Shown piece after piece: positions 43,771 to 54,669 of a stretch of DNA of 64,000 nucleotides; within the stretch, counting starts at the first letter, position 1, and each line of letters opens with the position of its first letter. A program made the position numbers and the translations under genes. The stretch is taken from positions 34,872,001 to 34,936,000 of the forward strand of contig NC_058192.1 in assembly GCF_907165205.1 (NCBI RefSeq), read 5' to 3'. This stretch comes from Coccinella septempunctata. Its lineage: Eukaryota > Arthropoda > Insecta > Coleoptera > Coccinellidae. The notes beneath the pieces were generated by a model. The model searched no databases and had not been told where the DNA came from. It saw only the letters and a list, made by a program, of their open reading frames with translations.

Positions 43771-44429
43771 AACTGACAAATGCCGTAAATGCTCCCAAGC
43801 TCTCGAGACGATACAACATGTAACATCCTCCTGCTCCATCCTGGCACCTAGAGAATATACTCACCGGCATAACGCGATGGCAAAAGTATTCCATCAAGCA
43901 ATTGCCAATAAAACCGGACTCTTAACCACCGTCAAAAAGATCCACGAATACGTCCCAAAGCCTTTACTGGAAAATTCCAGTGTCAAAATATACTGGGACG
44001 AACGCATCCTAACGGACAGAATGATACCACACAACAGGCCTGATATCGTAGTAATCGACAAAACCAACCGCAAGGCAACGATCATCGACATAACTGTGCC
44101 GGCGGATGATAACATTGCTAGAGCCTACTCTGAGAAGTTGCTGAAGTACCATGACCTGGCCTTCGAAATGAAGGAAATCTACCACCTGAGATCGATTTCA
44201 ATTCTGCCTTTGATTATCTCCTCAAATGGACTGGTAGAGACACACCTAGTAGAAAACGTAAAACATCTCGAACTGGACCAGCAACTCATCAGTCAAGCAC
44301 AGAAGGAGGTCATACTATGGACCACACGAATTGTTCGCATGTTCATGACCACTACCTAGCTTCCTGAAACAACCTTGGTCCTACAGACCCGGTTGTTTCC
44401 AGAAAATAACCCGGAATGGTGAAGAAAAA

Positions 44430-44447
<18 letters not shown>
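43768..44447 (+). pseudogene. R4/Dong-like retrotransposon tail, plus copy
   Basis: The plus strand encodes the zinc knuckle TDKCRKCSQALETIQHVTSS with C following. It continues through REYTHRHNAMAKVFHQAIAN, then RMIPHNRPDIVVIDKTNRKA and TIIDITVPADDNIARAY, the restriction-like nuclease. The frame ends at 44359, and the copy then has a 3' UTR and 24 A residues (44424-44447) followed by TA. It is related to, but clearly diverged from, the minus copy. Confidence 0.78.
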
Positions 44448-44460
<13 letters not shown>

Positions 44461-44462
44461 TA
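44448..44462. repeat. TA microsatellite after the plus copy
   Basis: A short TA run directly after the poly-A tail of the plus-strand retrotransposon tail. Confidence 0.85.
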
Positions 44463-45221
44463 TAATATTTGCAAGGATAGTAAACCTGATTCCATTCGTC
44501 AGAGATACAATATTGTGTATATCTGATGCTTTTGTGTGACAAATGAAAAGCAAATAATCGAGTTATTTTTTAAAACATAAATGCGATTTTAGTTCGAGTT
44601 TTGAGAATTATTTGGTTTCCGCATTGATATAAGAAGCAATTTTAATTTCATACAGTTAATATGGTGCAGTTATATAAATAGTCACATGTTTCCATAGCTA
44701 GATAGGTTGGAGGAACCACTCAGAAACACAAGATGTCGAAACGTAAGCAGGTTCGAGCCCGGAATGAGAAGGAATTTTAAGTCGGAGCGGGAGACAACCA
44801 CGGATCGTAGACATAGGTTACTAAAGAAGTCTCAAGTATGAATACTGACAATCAATCAGGTGCAACAATAAATTATCGTTTTGGTACAGTTTTTGCCCAA
44901 AATAAGTACGTATTTCATCAAATATGGCGATCCATTGAATTTTGGATGTCCTTGTATTTATTGAGGTTATATTTCAAATTGGTAGCAGATGTTCTGTACC
45001 AGAGCTATCATCCTTTGCACATAGCATGTAAGGTACAAAGTACCTATATGTGTACCGAACATGTAATATTGCAGTTTCGTTACAGTATACATAGCGAAAG
45101 ACGGACATAGAGCTCTCGTTGAACAGATAACGGATAGATCGTGTACGGAACTTTGCTATGTAACACGGAACGTTGCAATATGTATGATACGTTGATGTTT
45201 TGCAATTGTGTCTGCTGGGGC

Positions 45222-46318
45222 TGTGTTAATAGTTCCTCTCAAATATCTCATTGTTCTTTTCACATTCTGAAAATCTTCATTGCTTGGATTTGCAGTAGCA
45301 CGACTTTCATAATTTACTGCATAAGATATATCTGGTCTTGTTTTACATGTCAAATACAGCAAACTCCCTATTGCTTCATTGTATTGAAATTTATTTTCAC
45401 AAGAACCTTCATCTTCTGCATGTCCTTGAACAACGAGAGGGATTTTCATTGGTTTCGCTTTATCCATTCGGAATTTGTTCAAAATTTTCTTAGCATATTC
45501 AGCTTGACATAGTTGTATTCCATCTTCATTCTTCTTTATTTCCATGCCCAAATAATTTTTAAAATCTGTTATAACTATTTTAAATTCTTGACTCAATTTT
45601 TTTATAAAATTTTGTATTTCATCATTTTGACCAACCATCATTCCATCATCTACATGGATTGCCAAATATAGGTTATTATTTTTCTTCTTGAATAAGCACT
45701 GATCAGATTTCAACTGAATCATTCCTTCATTTTTTAGGAAAGAAGTTAACCTTTTGTTCCACTGTAATGGAGCTTGTTTCAATCCATAAAGTGCTTTATT
45801 AAGTAAACACACTTTCCCTGGCATATCATATCCTTCTGGAACTTTCATATAAACTTCATTGTCAATTTTTCCATTTAGAAATGCAGTTCTCACATCGAAT
45901 GTCTGAATTTGAAGATTATTTTGAGCTGCAATTGCTAATAACAATCTTAGCGAACTACTTTCCACCACAAGACTGAAAATGTCTTTGAAATCCAATTTTG
46001 ATTTTTGTTGACATCCTCTGACAACTAATCTTGCTTTATATCTTCCATCATCTTTGACTTTGAAAATCCATCTACTGGTTAAAATTTCTTTATCTTCTGC
46101 TTGATTTTCATCAACAAAATTCCATGTGTTATTCTCCTTAAGCGATTTTTTTCATCATTTATTGCTTGCAACCACTTATCTTTATTTTCATCATTGATAC
46201 AGTCCTGATATGTCAAAAAACTTTCTTCATCATCTGATTCCATCAAATAGTCATCATATTTTGTGGGTTTCTTTATGTTTCTTCTGTCTCTCAGTCTGCT
46301 ATTACATTCATTTTGGTT
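45222..46318 (-). pseudogene. copia reverse transcriptase
   Basis: The frame has WIFKVKDDGRYKARLVVRG-like sequence, LDFKDIFSLVVESSSLRLLL, FDVRTAFLNGKIDNEVYMKV (first catalytic Asp), YGLKQAPLQWNKRLTSFLKN, LAIHVDDGMMVG (the catalytic VDD box), and LGMEIKKNEDGIQLCQAEYA. It ends at YLRGTINTA, where the CCCAGC element is inserted. A stop (46319-46321) and a frameshift near 46150 separate it from the Gag-integrase frame. Confidence 0.88.
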
Positions 46319-48652
46319 TTAATGTTCATTCGCTTCATCATAATGGTTATCTTCATCTTGATTATCTTCAACTAGTTCTTCTTCTTGACTTACAGTATCT
46401 TGATTCTCATTTTTATCTTCTTGAAAATTTTCTTCATTTATTCTCACAAATATTTCATCATTGTCTTCTTCTTGAATAGGAGTTCCTGTAGTAATGACCA
46501 CATCCCTGTGAATAGATATTCTTCTCGTTGCTGGATCCCACAATCGATAACCATTGTCGGCATATCCAACAAAAACGTATTTCTTACTTCTTTGGTCCAA
46601 TTTCTTTAGAGGTCCTAGTACTTTTGCATAGGCAATATTACCAAAAATTCTGAGTCTCGACATATTAGGTTTCTTTCCATACCATTTTTCAGAAGGAAGA
46701 AAATTTGTTGTAGTTGTTGGACTACGGTTTATAAGATATGTTGCTGTGTACACTGCTTCTCCCCACATCTCTTTATCTAGTTGTGAGTCAAACAACGGAG
46801 CCCTCGCTTTGTTCATGATTGTCTGATGCATTCTTTCACACGTTCCATTTAATTGTGGAGTATGAGGAATGGTAAAGTTTATCATGATTCCTTTCCGTCT
46901 TGTCCACTCCTTCAGGTCGTTACTTTTGAATTCACCACCATTATCACACCTTATTTTTGACACTTTTAGATTGAAATGTGTTTCTGCTCTATTAATATAC
47001 TCCTTCAAATAGCTTTCTGCTTCATTTTTGTACTTCAGTAAATATACTGAAGTAAAATGAGTGAAGTCATCCACAACTGTCATAAAATAATGTTTATCAT
47101 CATGAGTAGAAGGATCGATCGGACCACACAAATCTGTATGTATGATCTGTAACGGTCTTGTAGCTCTTTCCCTTATTTCTCGAAATGCCAGTCTATTTTG
47201 GGGAGAGGTCATACATATTTCACACACTTCTTTTATATTGTTGAATTCAGGAACGTCATCACATATTTTGGAGATTTTTTTAAGGTTGTCAAAACTAATA
47301 TGTCCTAACTTCTTATGCCATTCCATTGTTATGTCAGACTGAGTCAGGAGAGCTTCTCGACATTTACTGAGACACACTTCATATAATCCATTTTCATTTT
47401 TCCATCCTTCCAGGACCACGACATCGTTCTTGAGTATTTTCACTGTATACTCCGAGAAACATACTTCTCCACCATTGTTAGTTATGGCATTAACTGACAT
47501 CAAGTTTTTACTTAATTCTGGCACCACAGACACATTTTTCAATTCAATTTTACTGGATTGATATTCACCAACAGCAATTGTATTCATGCATGCCCCCTTC
47601 TTGGCACTTTTTACCATGTTTTTCTCCTTTTTAATATTGGTGAGCATAAATTGATCATTAACCATATGATTTGTACATCCACTATCAACAATGAATATAT
47701 CATCTTTGTCCTCGTTTGTATATAATGATTCTTCTGGAGTATCTTCTTTGGTTACAGTCAACACTGTATTATTATTATTGAAACAGTCTTTTTCTTCATG
47801 ATTGTCTTTTCTGCAAATATTACATTTGAACGTTTTACTTTGTTTAAGTTTTTCATCTCTGAAGTAGCAGTCTTTTTCTTCATGATTAGTTTTTCTGCAA
47901 ATTCTGCATTTCAACATTCGGCATTTATTAGCCATATGTCCTATTTTATTACATTTGAAACATTTTCCTTGGAATTTTCCTGCAACAATATTACTTCTTG
48001 AATTGTTCATGAAAGCCTTGAAAGCCACATTTTCTTTGTTTCCTTCTTTCAATTTCTCTTCTTCAGCAGTAAGACGTGCTTGAAGATTTTCTAAAGTTTT
48101 CTCTGAATCAGCTACAGAATCCCAAGCACTACTGAAATGTCTATATTCTTCAGGTAACACTGACATTATTTTTGCTATCAACATAATATCTTTGATTTCC
48201 TCATTCATACTTTTTAGTTTGTGAGAAATAGTAAGCAAGCTACTTATATTACTAGCTACATTTTTGTTCTTCTCGAATTTGAAAGTATGGAAATCTTGTA
48301 GGAGACTACACTTCTGTTGATTGGTGTTTCTTTTGTATATCTTGCTAAGATTTTCGAACATACTTTCAGAAGAATCACAAGTGAAAAGATGAGTCTTCAC
48401 ACTCTTGTCGACTGTTTTCAAGATGTAATTTTTGACTTGAGCATCTCTAACCTTCCATTTCTTCAGTTTTTCTGAGTCATTTGGTTTTTCTTCTAATCCA
48501 TCTACGATATCTTTTATGTTCTTTGCTTCAAACAGAATGTTAATTTCAAATTCCCACATTGAAAACGTCGATGAATCCTTGAGTTTTGTGATATTTGATA
48601 TTTCATTAGAATCGTCATTGAAAGCCATAGTTTTACTTGTTTTACTGCCCAC
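46319..48652 (-). CDS. copia Gag-protease-integrase
   Basis: A 777-codon open frame. The N-terminal Gag region (DSTFSMWEFEINILFEAKNI) is followed by three zinc knuckles (CFKCNKIGHMANKC, CRICRKTNHEEKDC, CNICRKDNHEEKDC), the protease site (IFIVDSGCTNHMVND), and integrase. The integrase has a His-Cys zinc region (WHKKLGHISFDNLKKI, CEICMTS), Asp in HTDLCGPID, Asp in RCDNGGEFKS and Glu in NGTCERMHQ. The frame ends with an acidic stretch at TAA. In other copia elements the chain continues into RT, so this stop is probably a mutation, though the frame itself is clean. Confidence 0.93.
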   Translation of the reverse strand: MGSKTSKTMAFNDDSNEISNITKLKDSSTFSMWEFEINILFEAKNIKDIVDGLEEKPNDSEKLKKWKVRDAQVKNYILKTVDKSVKTHLFTCDSSESMFENLSKIYKRNTNQQKCSLLQDFHTFKFEKNKNVASNISSLLTISHKLKSMNEEIKDIMLIAKIMSVLPEEYRHFSSAWDSVADSEKTLENLQARLTAEEEKLKEGNKENVAFKAFMNNSRSNIVAGKFQGKCFKCNKIGHMANKCRMLKCRICRKTNHEEKDCYFRDEKLKQSKTFKCNICRKDNHEEKDCFNNNNTVLTVTKEDTPEESLYTNEDKDDIFIVDSGCTNHMVNDQFMLTNIKKEKNMVKSAKKGACMNTIAVGEYQSSKIELKNVSVVPELSKNLMSVNAITNNGGEVCFSEYTVKILKNDVVVLEGWKNENGLYEVCLSKCREALLTQSDITMEWHKKLGHISFDNLKKISKICDDVPEFNNIKEVCEICMTSPQNRLAFREIRERATRPLQIIHTDLCGPIDPSTHDDKHYFMTVVDDFTHFTSVYLLKYKNEAESYLKEYINRAETHFNLKVSKIRCDNGGEFKSNDLKEWTRRKGIMINFTIPHTPQLNGTCERMHQTIMNKARAPLFDSQLDKEMWGEAVYTATYLINRSPTTTTNFLPSEKWYGKKPNMSRLRIFGNIAYAKVLGPLKKLDQRSKKYVFVGYADNGYRLWDPATRRISIHRDVVITTGTPIQEEDNDEIFVRINEENFQEDKNENQDTVSQEEELVEDNQDEDNHYDEANEH

Positions 48653-48749
48653 TGTTTTTTTTTTAAATTATTATATGATACTGCGCACTTCTTCACTTTC
48701 TTTTTACGAAATTTGAGATTGTCCACTTATCATATTTCAATCACTGGTG

Positions 48750-48767
48750 CTTCTGGGCCCCATAACC
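48750..48767 (-). promoter_or_regulatory. copia primer binding site
   Basis: Directly after the 5' LTR the minus strand reads GGTTATGGGGCCCAGAAG. Copia uses an internal fragment of initiator tRNA-Met, and this matches that style of site. Confidence 0.7.
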
Positions 48768-48963
48768 TGTTATATTTTAATATTTGCTTCACTCTGTATT
48801 TAATAAAAAAGATTCACAAGTTCGTAACTCTATTTATTCAGCAACATTTATTTTATATTTTTATTATTGACTGATGTCAAAAAAGCAAACTTGATCTTTT
48901 TCTGAAAGCTGACCAAACTTCCTACTTGATTTATATTTTGTCATTATCGAATCTAATTCAACA
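48768..48963 (-). repeat. copia 5' LTR
   Basis: 196 bp starting TGTTGAATTAG and ending TATAACA on the minus strand. I see no difference from the 3' LTR, so the insertion is recent. Confidence 0.93.
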
Positions 48964-48968
48964 CGCAT

Positions 48969-49413
48969 TGTGTCAATTAAAATGTTTTTCTGTTCGATTA
49001 AATGTTCCATTGAACCTAAAATTTCGAATGGTTCGTTCAATACATCAATTTTTTTTCGATCAGTTAATTATTACAATAAGCTTCATGCAATATTGACAAC
49101 TCATCTTTTTCGTTGTGGTGATGAGGAACTGAAAAATATAGTTGGTTAGTTATTTCGAACACATAGGTTCATTCATCCAATACGTATTATTTTCCCAGTT
49201 ATGAAACAAAGAGTTACAATAATCAAATAGAACATTTCTTCCAAATAATCGGTTTTATTACACCATCCCCTCTGCTCGCACAGAACGAATTTAACGGTCC
49301 ACTTGCTTAGACAAACCTACACCCTACGTTAAGAAGTGATCCAGACTCCTGCCAGATTAGTATATGCGACATGCGATACGCGGAAATATGTGAAAAACTA
49401 GTGACTATATATA
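48969..49413. other. Flank to the right of copia, unassigned
   Basis: The minus strand near 48970-49060 has a protein-like run (LNEPFEILGSMEHLIEQKNI) that could be Gag sequence of the BEL element, but I cannot confirm it. The remainder is AT-rich without features. Confidence 0.35.
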
Positions 49414-49728
49414 ATGAGTGAGAAGTCAAAGAAATTTTATTTTCTTCTTCTCATTAAACGATTTGAAGGTGAGTTGACTGTATCAATTTTAACAGGTGCA
49501 TGGTTTTGGTTTTGAAAAAAATATTTTCCGATGTTGCATCAAATATCACGAAAAGAGCTATTTCACTATCGAGCTGGTTTGTCTGAATATTACCTATATT
49601 TGTTATAGAAGTTTTTCATAAGTGATTTTTTTTACAGATAAATGTATTGATGACACTACCTTCGATTTACTGGATGAGCAGACTGAAGGAACTGATTTCA
49701 AATTATCTTATTGTGCAATGGTTGCTTA
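49414..49728 (+). pseudogene. Two-exon fragment of a SAM-like domain gene
   Basis: An ATG at 49414 opens an exon (MSEKSKKFYFLLLIKRFE) that ends at a donor (GAAG/GTGAGT, 49468). The acceptor TTTTTTACAG leads to a second exon at 49638 in the right phase, giving FEDKCIDDTTFDLLDEQTEG and a stop at 49726. The FEDxxIDxxTFxLLDEQT block resembles the N-terminal SAM-like region of many insect transposon-associated proteins. After that block the expected continuation is absent, so it is a truncated or decayed gene. Confidence 0.45.
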
Positions 49729-50230
49729 AAAATTATAATTGAAAGGTGAGAGTTATTATTTACTGGATTGAATTTGATGAATTCGTGAATTTATCAGAAA
49801 AAAAATGTTTCGTTTTATCCTACTGACTTGAACGAAAACAGTATTAGTGAAAACTAATGTTGTTGTCTATTTATCATGTTTGTTGGTTGATAATTGTTCT
49901 ATCATTTTGAATGTATGTAATTTATCATTGTTATTTGCTGTCATTATGATTGCATCTTTTTTGTATATAGCCTTGAAAAAGTTAGAATATACGGCATTAG
50001 TTCAACTTAGTCTTGTTCTTCTACATCACCTGTCCTAGCTCCTGTAAATATACTCAGCATGAACAACCAGGGACGTGATTCTTACTTCATTAGTGGAAAC
50101 TTCATTTTGATTGACCAAACTGCTATATAACGTTTCACCTTTCACATTTTGATTTATAAATAAATATACTCATGTATAATTATATATGATTATATTGAGG
50201 GAAACAACCTCATTATCCATATTATATATA
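49729..50230. other. AT-rich DNA without recognised features
   Basis: No repeat structure or convincing coding sequence is seen. The plus-strand frame at 49847-50038 is hydrophobic and shows no family motif. Confidence 0.4.
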
Positions 50231-50392
50231 TGTTAGAATTAAGTAAGACACGTGGTTGGTACTTTTTATTCACAAGGTAAAATGGCGGTCGGTTATCTAA
50301 CACGTTTAGGTGCACTAACAAAAGGGTCAGGTAAAAGCGTACCGCTGGACAGGGAAGTTCGCCAAATTATGTGCTCGGCCTGTGCCAAGAGA
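50231..50392 (-). repeat. 3' LTR of the deleted gypsy element, truncated
   Basis: It starts TGTTAGAATTAAGTAA on the plus strand and matches 52742-52903 with one visible difference near its start. The last dozen bases of the full LTR (GCAGGTAACA) are missing and replaced by other sequence. The plus-strand frame through it is not a gene. Confidence 0.75.
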
Positions 50393-50546
50393 ATTATTAT
50401 AGGTGGAAAAAAGGGCCAAGCGAGAAAAAAACCACCACCGCTTACTGTTTACAAATCAGGTCAGCAAAACACTTGGAATTTCAAAAGTTGATAAAATTGT
50501 CATTTACAACATATAAACTGTTAAATTAGGTTTGTGACATTGCACA

Positions 50547-51021
50547 TATGTAAGTTAGCCTCTACTAGGGACTCCCGTCCGGGCCTTACTTGTCAATTGC
50601 ACAGAAGTTAGCCTCACTAGCGACCTCCCGTCTAGGCCTTACTTGTCAATATCACAACTGTGAAATTGAACAGAGGTTAGCCTCAACTAGGGACTCCCGT
50701 CCGGACCTTACTTGTCAATTGCACAGAGTTAGCCTCACTAGCGACATCCCGTCTGGGCCTTACTTGTCAATATCACTACTATAAAATTACACAGAAGTTA
50801 GCCTCTACTAGGGACTCCCGTCCGGACCTTACTTGTCAATTGCACAGAAGTTAGCCTCACTAGCGACCTCCCGTCTAGGCCTTACTTGTCAATATCACAA
50901 CTGTGAAATTGCACAGAGGTTAGCCTCAACTAGGGACTCCCGTCCGGACCTTACTGGTCAATTGCACAGAGTTAGCCTCACTAGCGACATCCCGTCTGGG
51001 CCTTACTTGTCAATTTTACAT
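50547..51021. repeat. Tandem array with 243-bp higher-order unit
   Basis: Short units sharing GTTAGCCTC ... CCCGTC ... CCTTACTTGTCAAT alternate in two lengths (about 53 and 69 bp). Four of them form a 243-bp block that is repeated twice, with few differences. Confidence 0.85.
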
Positions 51022-51239
51022 ATTCGTATTTAAAGTACCGAAAACTTATCATGGAATTGCAAGTGCTTTGGAAAACATTCAACATAAAATGAACATGAGA
51101 CAATACAATGGATCATAACATAACAATAAGAATCTCATAAGGAACAGTATAGGACATAAAATCTGATGGACGTGAGAATATTTCACTTCATCATGGCGCA
51201 TCATTGAAACTAGCACTCACTCATCACTATTTGCTTTTT

Positions 51240-51420
51240 TTAGGCCAAGATCTCATTGGTTCTATTCTGGACTCCTACTCTTCTCAAGGCATATAGATCG
51301 TTTGGTAGGACTGCTTGCACTTCGAAAGGTCCAATAAATGTTGGCTTCAGTTTTTCTTCATTCGATAGATGTCACCTTCATGGGAATTTTCTGATTAACA
51401 TCAATCGGTAACCTAACCTG
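51240..51420 (-). pseudogene. C-terminal end of gypsy pol
   Basis: In shifted frames the minus strand reads VRLPIDVNQKIPMKVTSI, LSNEEKLKPTFIGPFEVQAV and LPNDLYALRRVGVQNRTNEI, a typical integrase tail. It confirms that most of pol has been deleted from this element. Confidence 0.6.
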
Positions 51421-51829
51421 ATGTTCGAGACCTGCCAGCGTTATACTATACTCCTGGATTGCTCAACGGGAACATTTTACATTCTTGAGAGCGCTTGTCT
51501 TGTGTAAATCTTCATAAGAATTCACGTACAAAACAGATCAAACTTTTGCAATTGGTTTTGATTTTCCTGAAACATAACAAAGCGCCAGTATCTTATTTTC
51601 ACTAGGTATGTTTCGACTAAGTTAGTCGACATGCTTGATATTTTTGTTATTTGACAACATTCGATTTATTCAATACTTTACTAATCGCTCGTCCAATCCT
51701 GACAAGTCTAGATTCTAATCTAATGTGCTAATCGATTGTTACGAACACTGGGTAACTAGAGTTTGACTGAACTTGTTTCTCTCTTTTTCTTAACAAAATA
51801 AAAATCTGCAGTATGTCCCTTTCTATCAC

Positions 51830-52636
51830 AGAAATTACATTCAAGACTGGAATTTTCAGGATTAGAATTAAAACAACGTTTCTTTACAATAATCTAACTT
51901 TCTATGCCTAAATTTTTCACAGTTCCTACAATTCCCATGAAAGGTTTTGTCTGATTCTGTGTTCAGTAGCTGCTTCATTTTTCTAGTTTTCTACTATTAT
52001 CCACTAATATGGAGCGTCGGAATCCTATGAAGAAGGCAATTTCAGCTGCTGCATTTCATTCTTAGATTCTTGCACTAATAATCTATTCTAAACTTCTACA
52101 TTTGTGATATCATGTGCTATCAAGCTCAACACTATTTCCCACGGAAACTTTTCACAAAGTTTCCTGATCGAATTCAACTTGGCATGAGCATACTCTACTA
52201 ACGAACTAAAATTTGCACTACTTATCAACATGCTAGCTTTAAGCCTCGTGGCCTGAGTTCATTTCTCAGGGAACGCTATCTCTAAATTCCTAGAAAATGT
52301 TGACCAATTTCTAACTATCGGTTTCCAATTTTGATAAATTTTGGCTGCACGGCCTTTCAGGGCTTGCCCACAACAGTATCAGACGTACCTGTTTACGAAT
52401 TTAATTTGATCAACTTCCTCAATCCACTCTTTGGTTGAAAAGGATGTATCGTCGGGGTCAAACTGGGCTAACGATAATTATGCGGTCACCACGTGGTCGG
52501 TGTCGTTCCTTAAACTAAACATGTTGGCTAGCAACTCCATCATCTTCATTTGAAGTTGGGCCTGGTTCTCCATTATCCGCATTACCGAAATGGCTTCACT
52601 TTCTTCGGGAGCTTTGTTGAGATTTTGCTGGTCCAT
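51830..52636 (-). pseudogene. Ty3/gypsy Gag, decayed
   Basis: From an ATG at 52636 the minus strand reads MDQQNLNKAPEESEAISVMR, LLANMFSLRNDTDHVVTA, a stop, LSLAQFDPDDTSFSTKEWIE, LKGRAAKIYQNWKPIVRNWS and KLNSIRKLCEKFPWEIVLSL. It ends with two damaged zinc knuckles (CNFCDRKGHTADFY and CRNCEKFRHRKLDYC). Several stops are present. The capsid pattern is that of arthropod gypsy-type Gag. Confidence 0.75.
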
Positions 52637-52741
52637 TTCGGCTTATTCTTGTAGATTCTCACAAAACACAAACGATTTTCACTCACAAAATAGGATCCTC
52701 AATTTCTTTTCTCGAAAGAAGAAATTTAATCCCACTTCTGA

Positions 52742-52915
52742 TGTTAGAATTAAGTAAAACACGTGGTTGGTACTTTTTATTCACAAGGTAAAATGGCGGT
52801 CGGTTATCTAACACGTTTAGGTGCACTAACAAAAGGGTCAGGTAAAAGCGTACCGCTGGACAGGGAAGTTCGCCAAATTATGTGCTCGGCCTGTGCCAAG
52901 AGAAAGCAGGTAACA
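52742..52915 (-). repeat. 5' LTR of the deleted gypsy element
   Basis: 174 bp with TGTTAGAATT at the left and AGGTAACA at the right, so the minus strand starts TGTTACCT and ends TTCTAACA. Confidence 0.75.
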
Positions 52916-53879
52916 TTGGAGCACAGAGTTCACAGAGCATAGGTTCTAGCTCTTATTCTTCCTTCGACATTCGTCGTCGGACATTATCAGTATATTTTAA
53001 GGGGGGTCAAATTAACATTTGCTAACATATATATGTATTATAGATTATTTATTGGAGGATAGTTTGAGTTTTTCATTGTTTTGAACATTCCTTATGTATT
53101 TTATTTTCAATAAATATTATAATTTTTCATAAATCAATTTTTTGTCTACCACCCCTATCGCAAACATAACAAATTGCATTGGAGTAATACAGGGATTCTA
53201 TTGTGATAATTGAATGCAGTCTCCGATGCAAATAAGTGGTTTCATTGTGATAATCAAATGAATTATTTGATGGAAGAGGAAAGATGGTTCTAATAATTAA
53301 ACTATTTTAGTAAGGTCAAATAAACCGAATTAGTTGTAATAAAGTAATGAAGTAATACATATAATCAAATAAAATTGAATTGATACAACTAAAAAAATTT
53401 ATTGTCTCAATAGTTTGAAAGCAATGACAATTATTCAGTTGGTTCTATTAACTTAGCTACTTGAGGCTATATTTATTAAATTTTTTAATTGCCACAATGC
53501 TTTTTTTCTCTCAGGGAACAATATATATATTGTTCCTTGAGAACTGGAGATGAGCTAAGCCTTCTTTCCAAGCTGAAAAATCTCTTTAACGTACAAAACA
53601 ATTCATCTCCCATGAGCATGCAATTTAATCATGGAGAAAACAATAATCATAAAACTACCTATCATAACTATATCAACAAAACTCGACCTTATCGTAAAAG
53701 CATGCAGAACGTTGTGCTCACGTTAAAGGGTGACCACAACGCTTCTTCATAATCCTTTTCCGTCGAGGATTATTTCTTTCTCATTCCATCTGTTCCCGAT
53801 ATTCTTTATGGATGATATTTAAAATTATCCATCAGCAAATCACAATTAACCCCTATATCGTTAATCTATATATAATGAT
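52916..53879. other. AT-rich stretch with two hairpins
   Basis: Near 53514-53541 GGAACAATATATATATTGTTCC is a near-perfect palindrome. Near 53708-53748 AACGTTGTGCTCAC pairs with a later GGTGACCACAACG. A GGGGGG run with TTTTAA near 53000 resembles a polypurine tract. The plus-strand frame 53489-53752 overlaps both hairpins and has no family motif. Confidence 0.4.
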
Positions 53880-54669
53880 AATGATAATATCCTTTAATAC
53901 CCTATGCATCCTCTCGATTTGTCCATTACAAGTAACTCGAAGTTTGAATTTTTCGTATCCCTAAAATGCCGCATACTTCCTTAAATAAACTGAACATAAA
54001 ATTTGTCCCCCTATCAGTTAATAATTTCTGCGGGGCGCCATGTCGAACGATGACATTTTCCACAAAAGCTCGAGCTATTGTATCCGCCTTCTGATCCGGT
54101 ACTGCTATTGCCTCTACATACTTTGTAAAGTAATCCTGGAAGGTAAGAATATAACGGTTCCCATTAAAAGATGTTATTAATGGCCCTACAATATCAATCG
54201 ATGTCAATTCCCAGGGTTCGGTCGTTGAAGTGAACCGTTGCAGTGGCGCTTTCTTCTGGTGAGGCGACGTCTTCCTTCTATTACAAGCATCGCAGCTGGT
54301 ACAATTCTTGATAACGTCCGTCCGCATTTTTGGCCAGTAAAACCTTCGTTTTAGACTGGCGAGAGTCTTCTGTTGGCCAGGATGTCCTGCCATTAGCGAA
54401 TCGTGAAAATCATGTATTACCTTTGGTACATACACCCGGGGCACCACTAATTTATCGTTTCCGTCTTCACAAAAATATAGTACCCCATCCCTAGATAGAT
54501 AATAGGGTTCCGTAAATTCCCCACCAGCCTGTATCGTCTCAATAATCGTCTTGCAGTAGGGATCGTTCTTCTGCGCGCCTTTTAAATTTTCTCTATCCCA
54601 TTCCGGTTCCATCCCGTCTAAACCCTGCTCATGAATTTCCACTGAAGATACCAGTGCCGAATCCAATTC
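53880..54669 (-). pseudogene. Ty3/gypsy integrase, truncated
   Basis: The frame has the His-His-Cys-Cys zinc site (HDFHDSLMAGHPGQQKTLAS, CTSCDACNRRK) and the core with Asp in TSIDIVGPLITS and Asp in LLTDRGTNFMFS. After SSYL a shift leads to CNGQIERMHRVLKDI, which supplies the catalytic Glu. The chain is lost soon after, in an ATAATG-rich stretch. Its N-terminal residues (ELDSALVSSVEIHEQG) follow the macro-domain stop codon in the same frame. Confidence 0.85.

Larger units (their letters stand above)
50231..52915 (-). mobile_element. Deleted Ty3/gypsy element with Gag and pol end only
   Basis: Matching LTR sequence lies at 50231-50392 and 52742-52915 in direct orientation. Between them, on the minus strand, are a decayed Gag (about 51830-52636), the very end of pol (about 51240-51420) and a tandem array (50547-51021). 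Protease, RT and most of integrase are missing. TCAGAAGTGGGA, just inside the right LTR, is in the primer-binding position. Confidence 0.75.

Noticed and set aside
50252..50491. 79-codon plus-strand frame starting MVGTFYSQGKMAVGYLTR
   Set aside because: Most of it lies in LTR sequence that recurs at 52742, so it is not a host gene.
50547..51021. Repeat array considered as a CRISPR
   Set aside because: The units are contiguous tandem repeats without unique spacers, in a eukaryotic retroelement.
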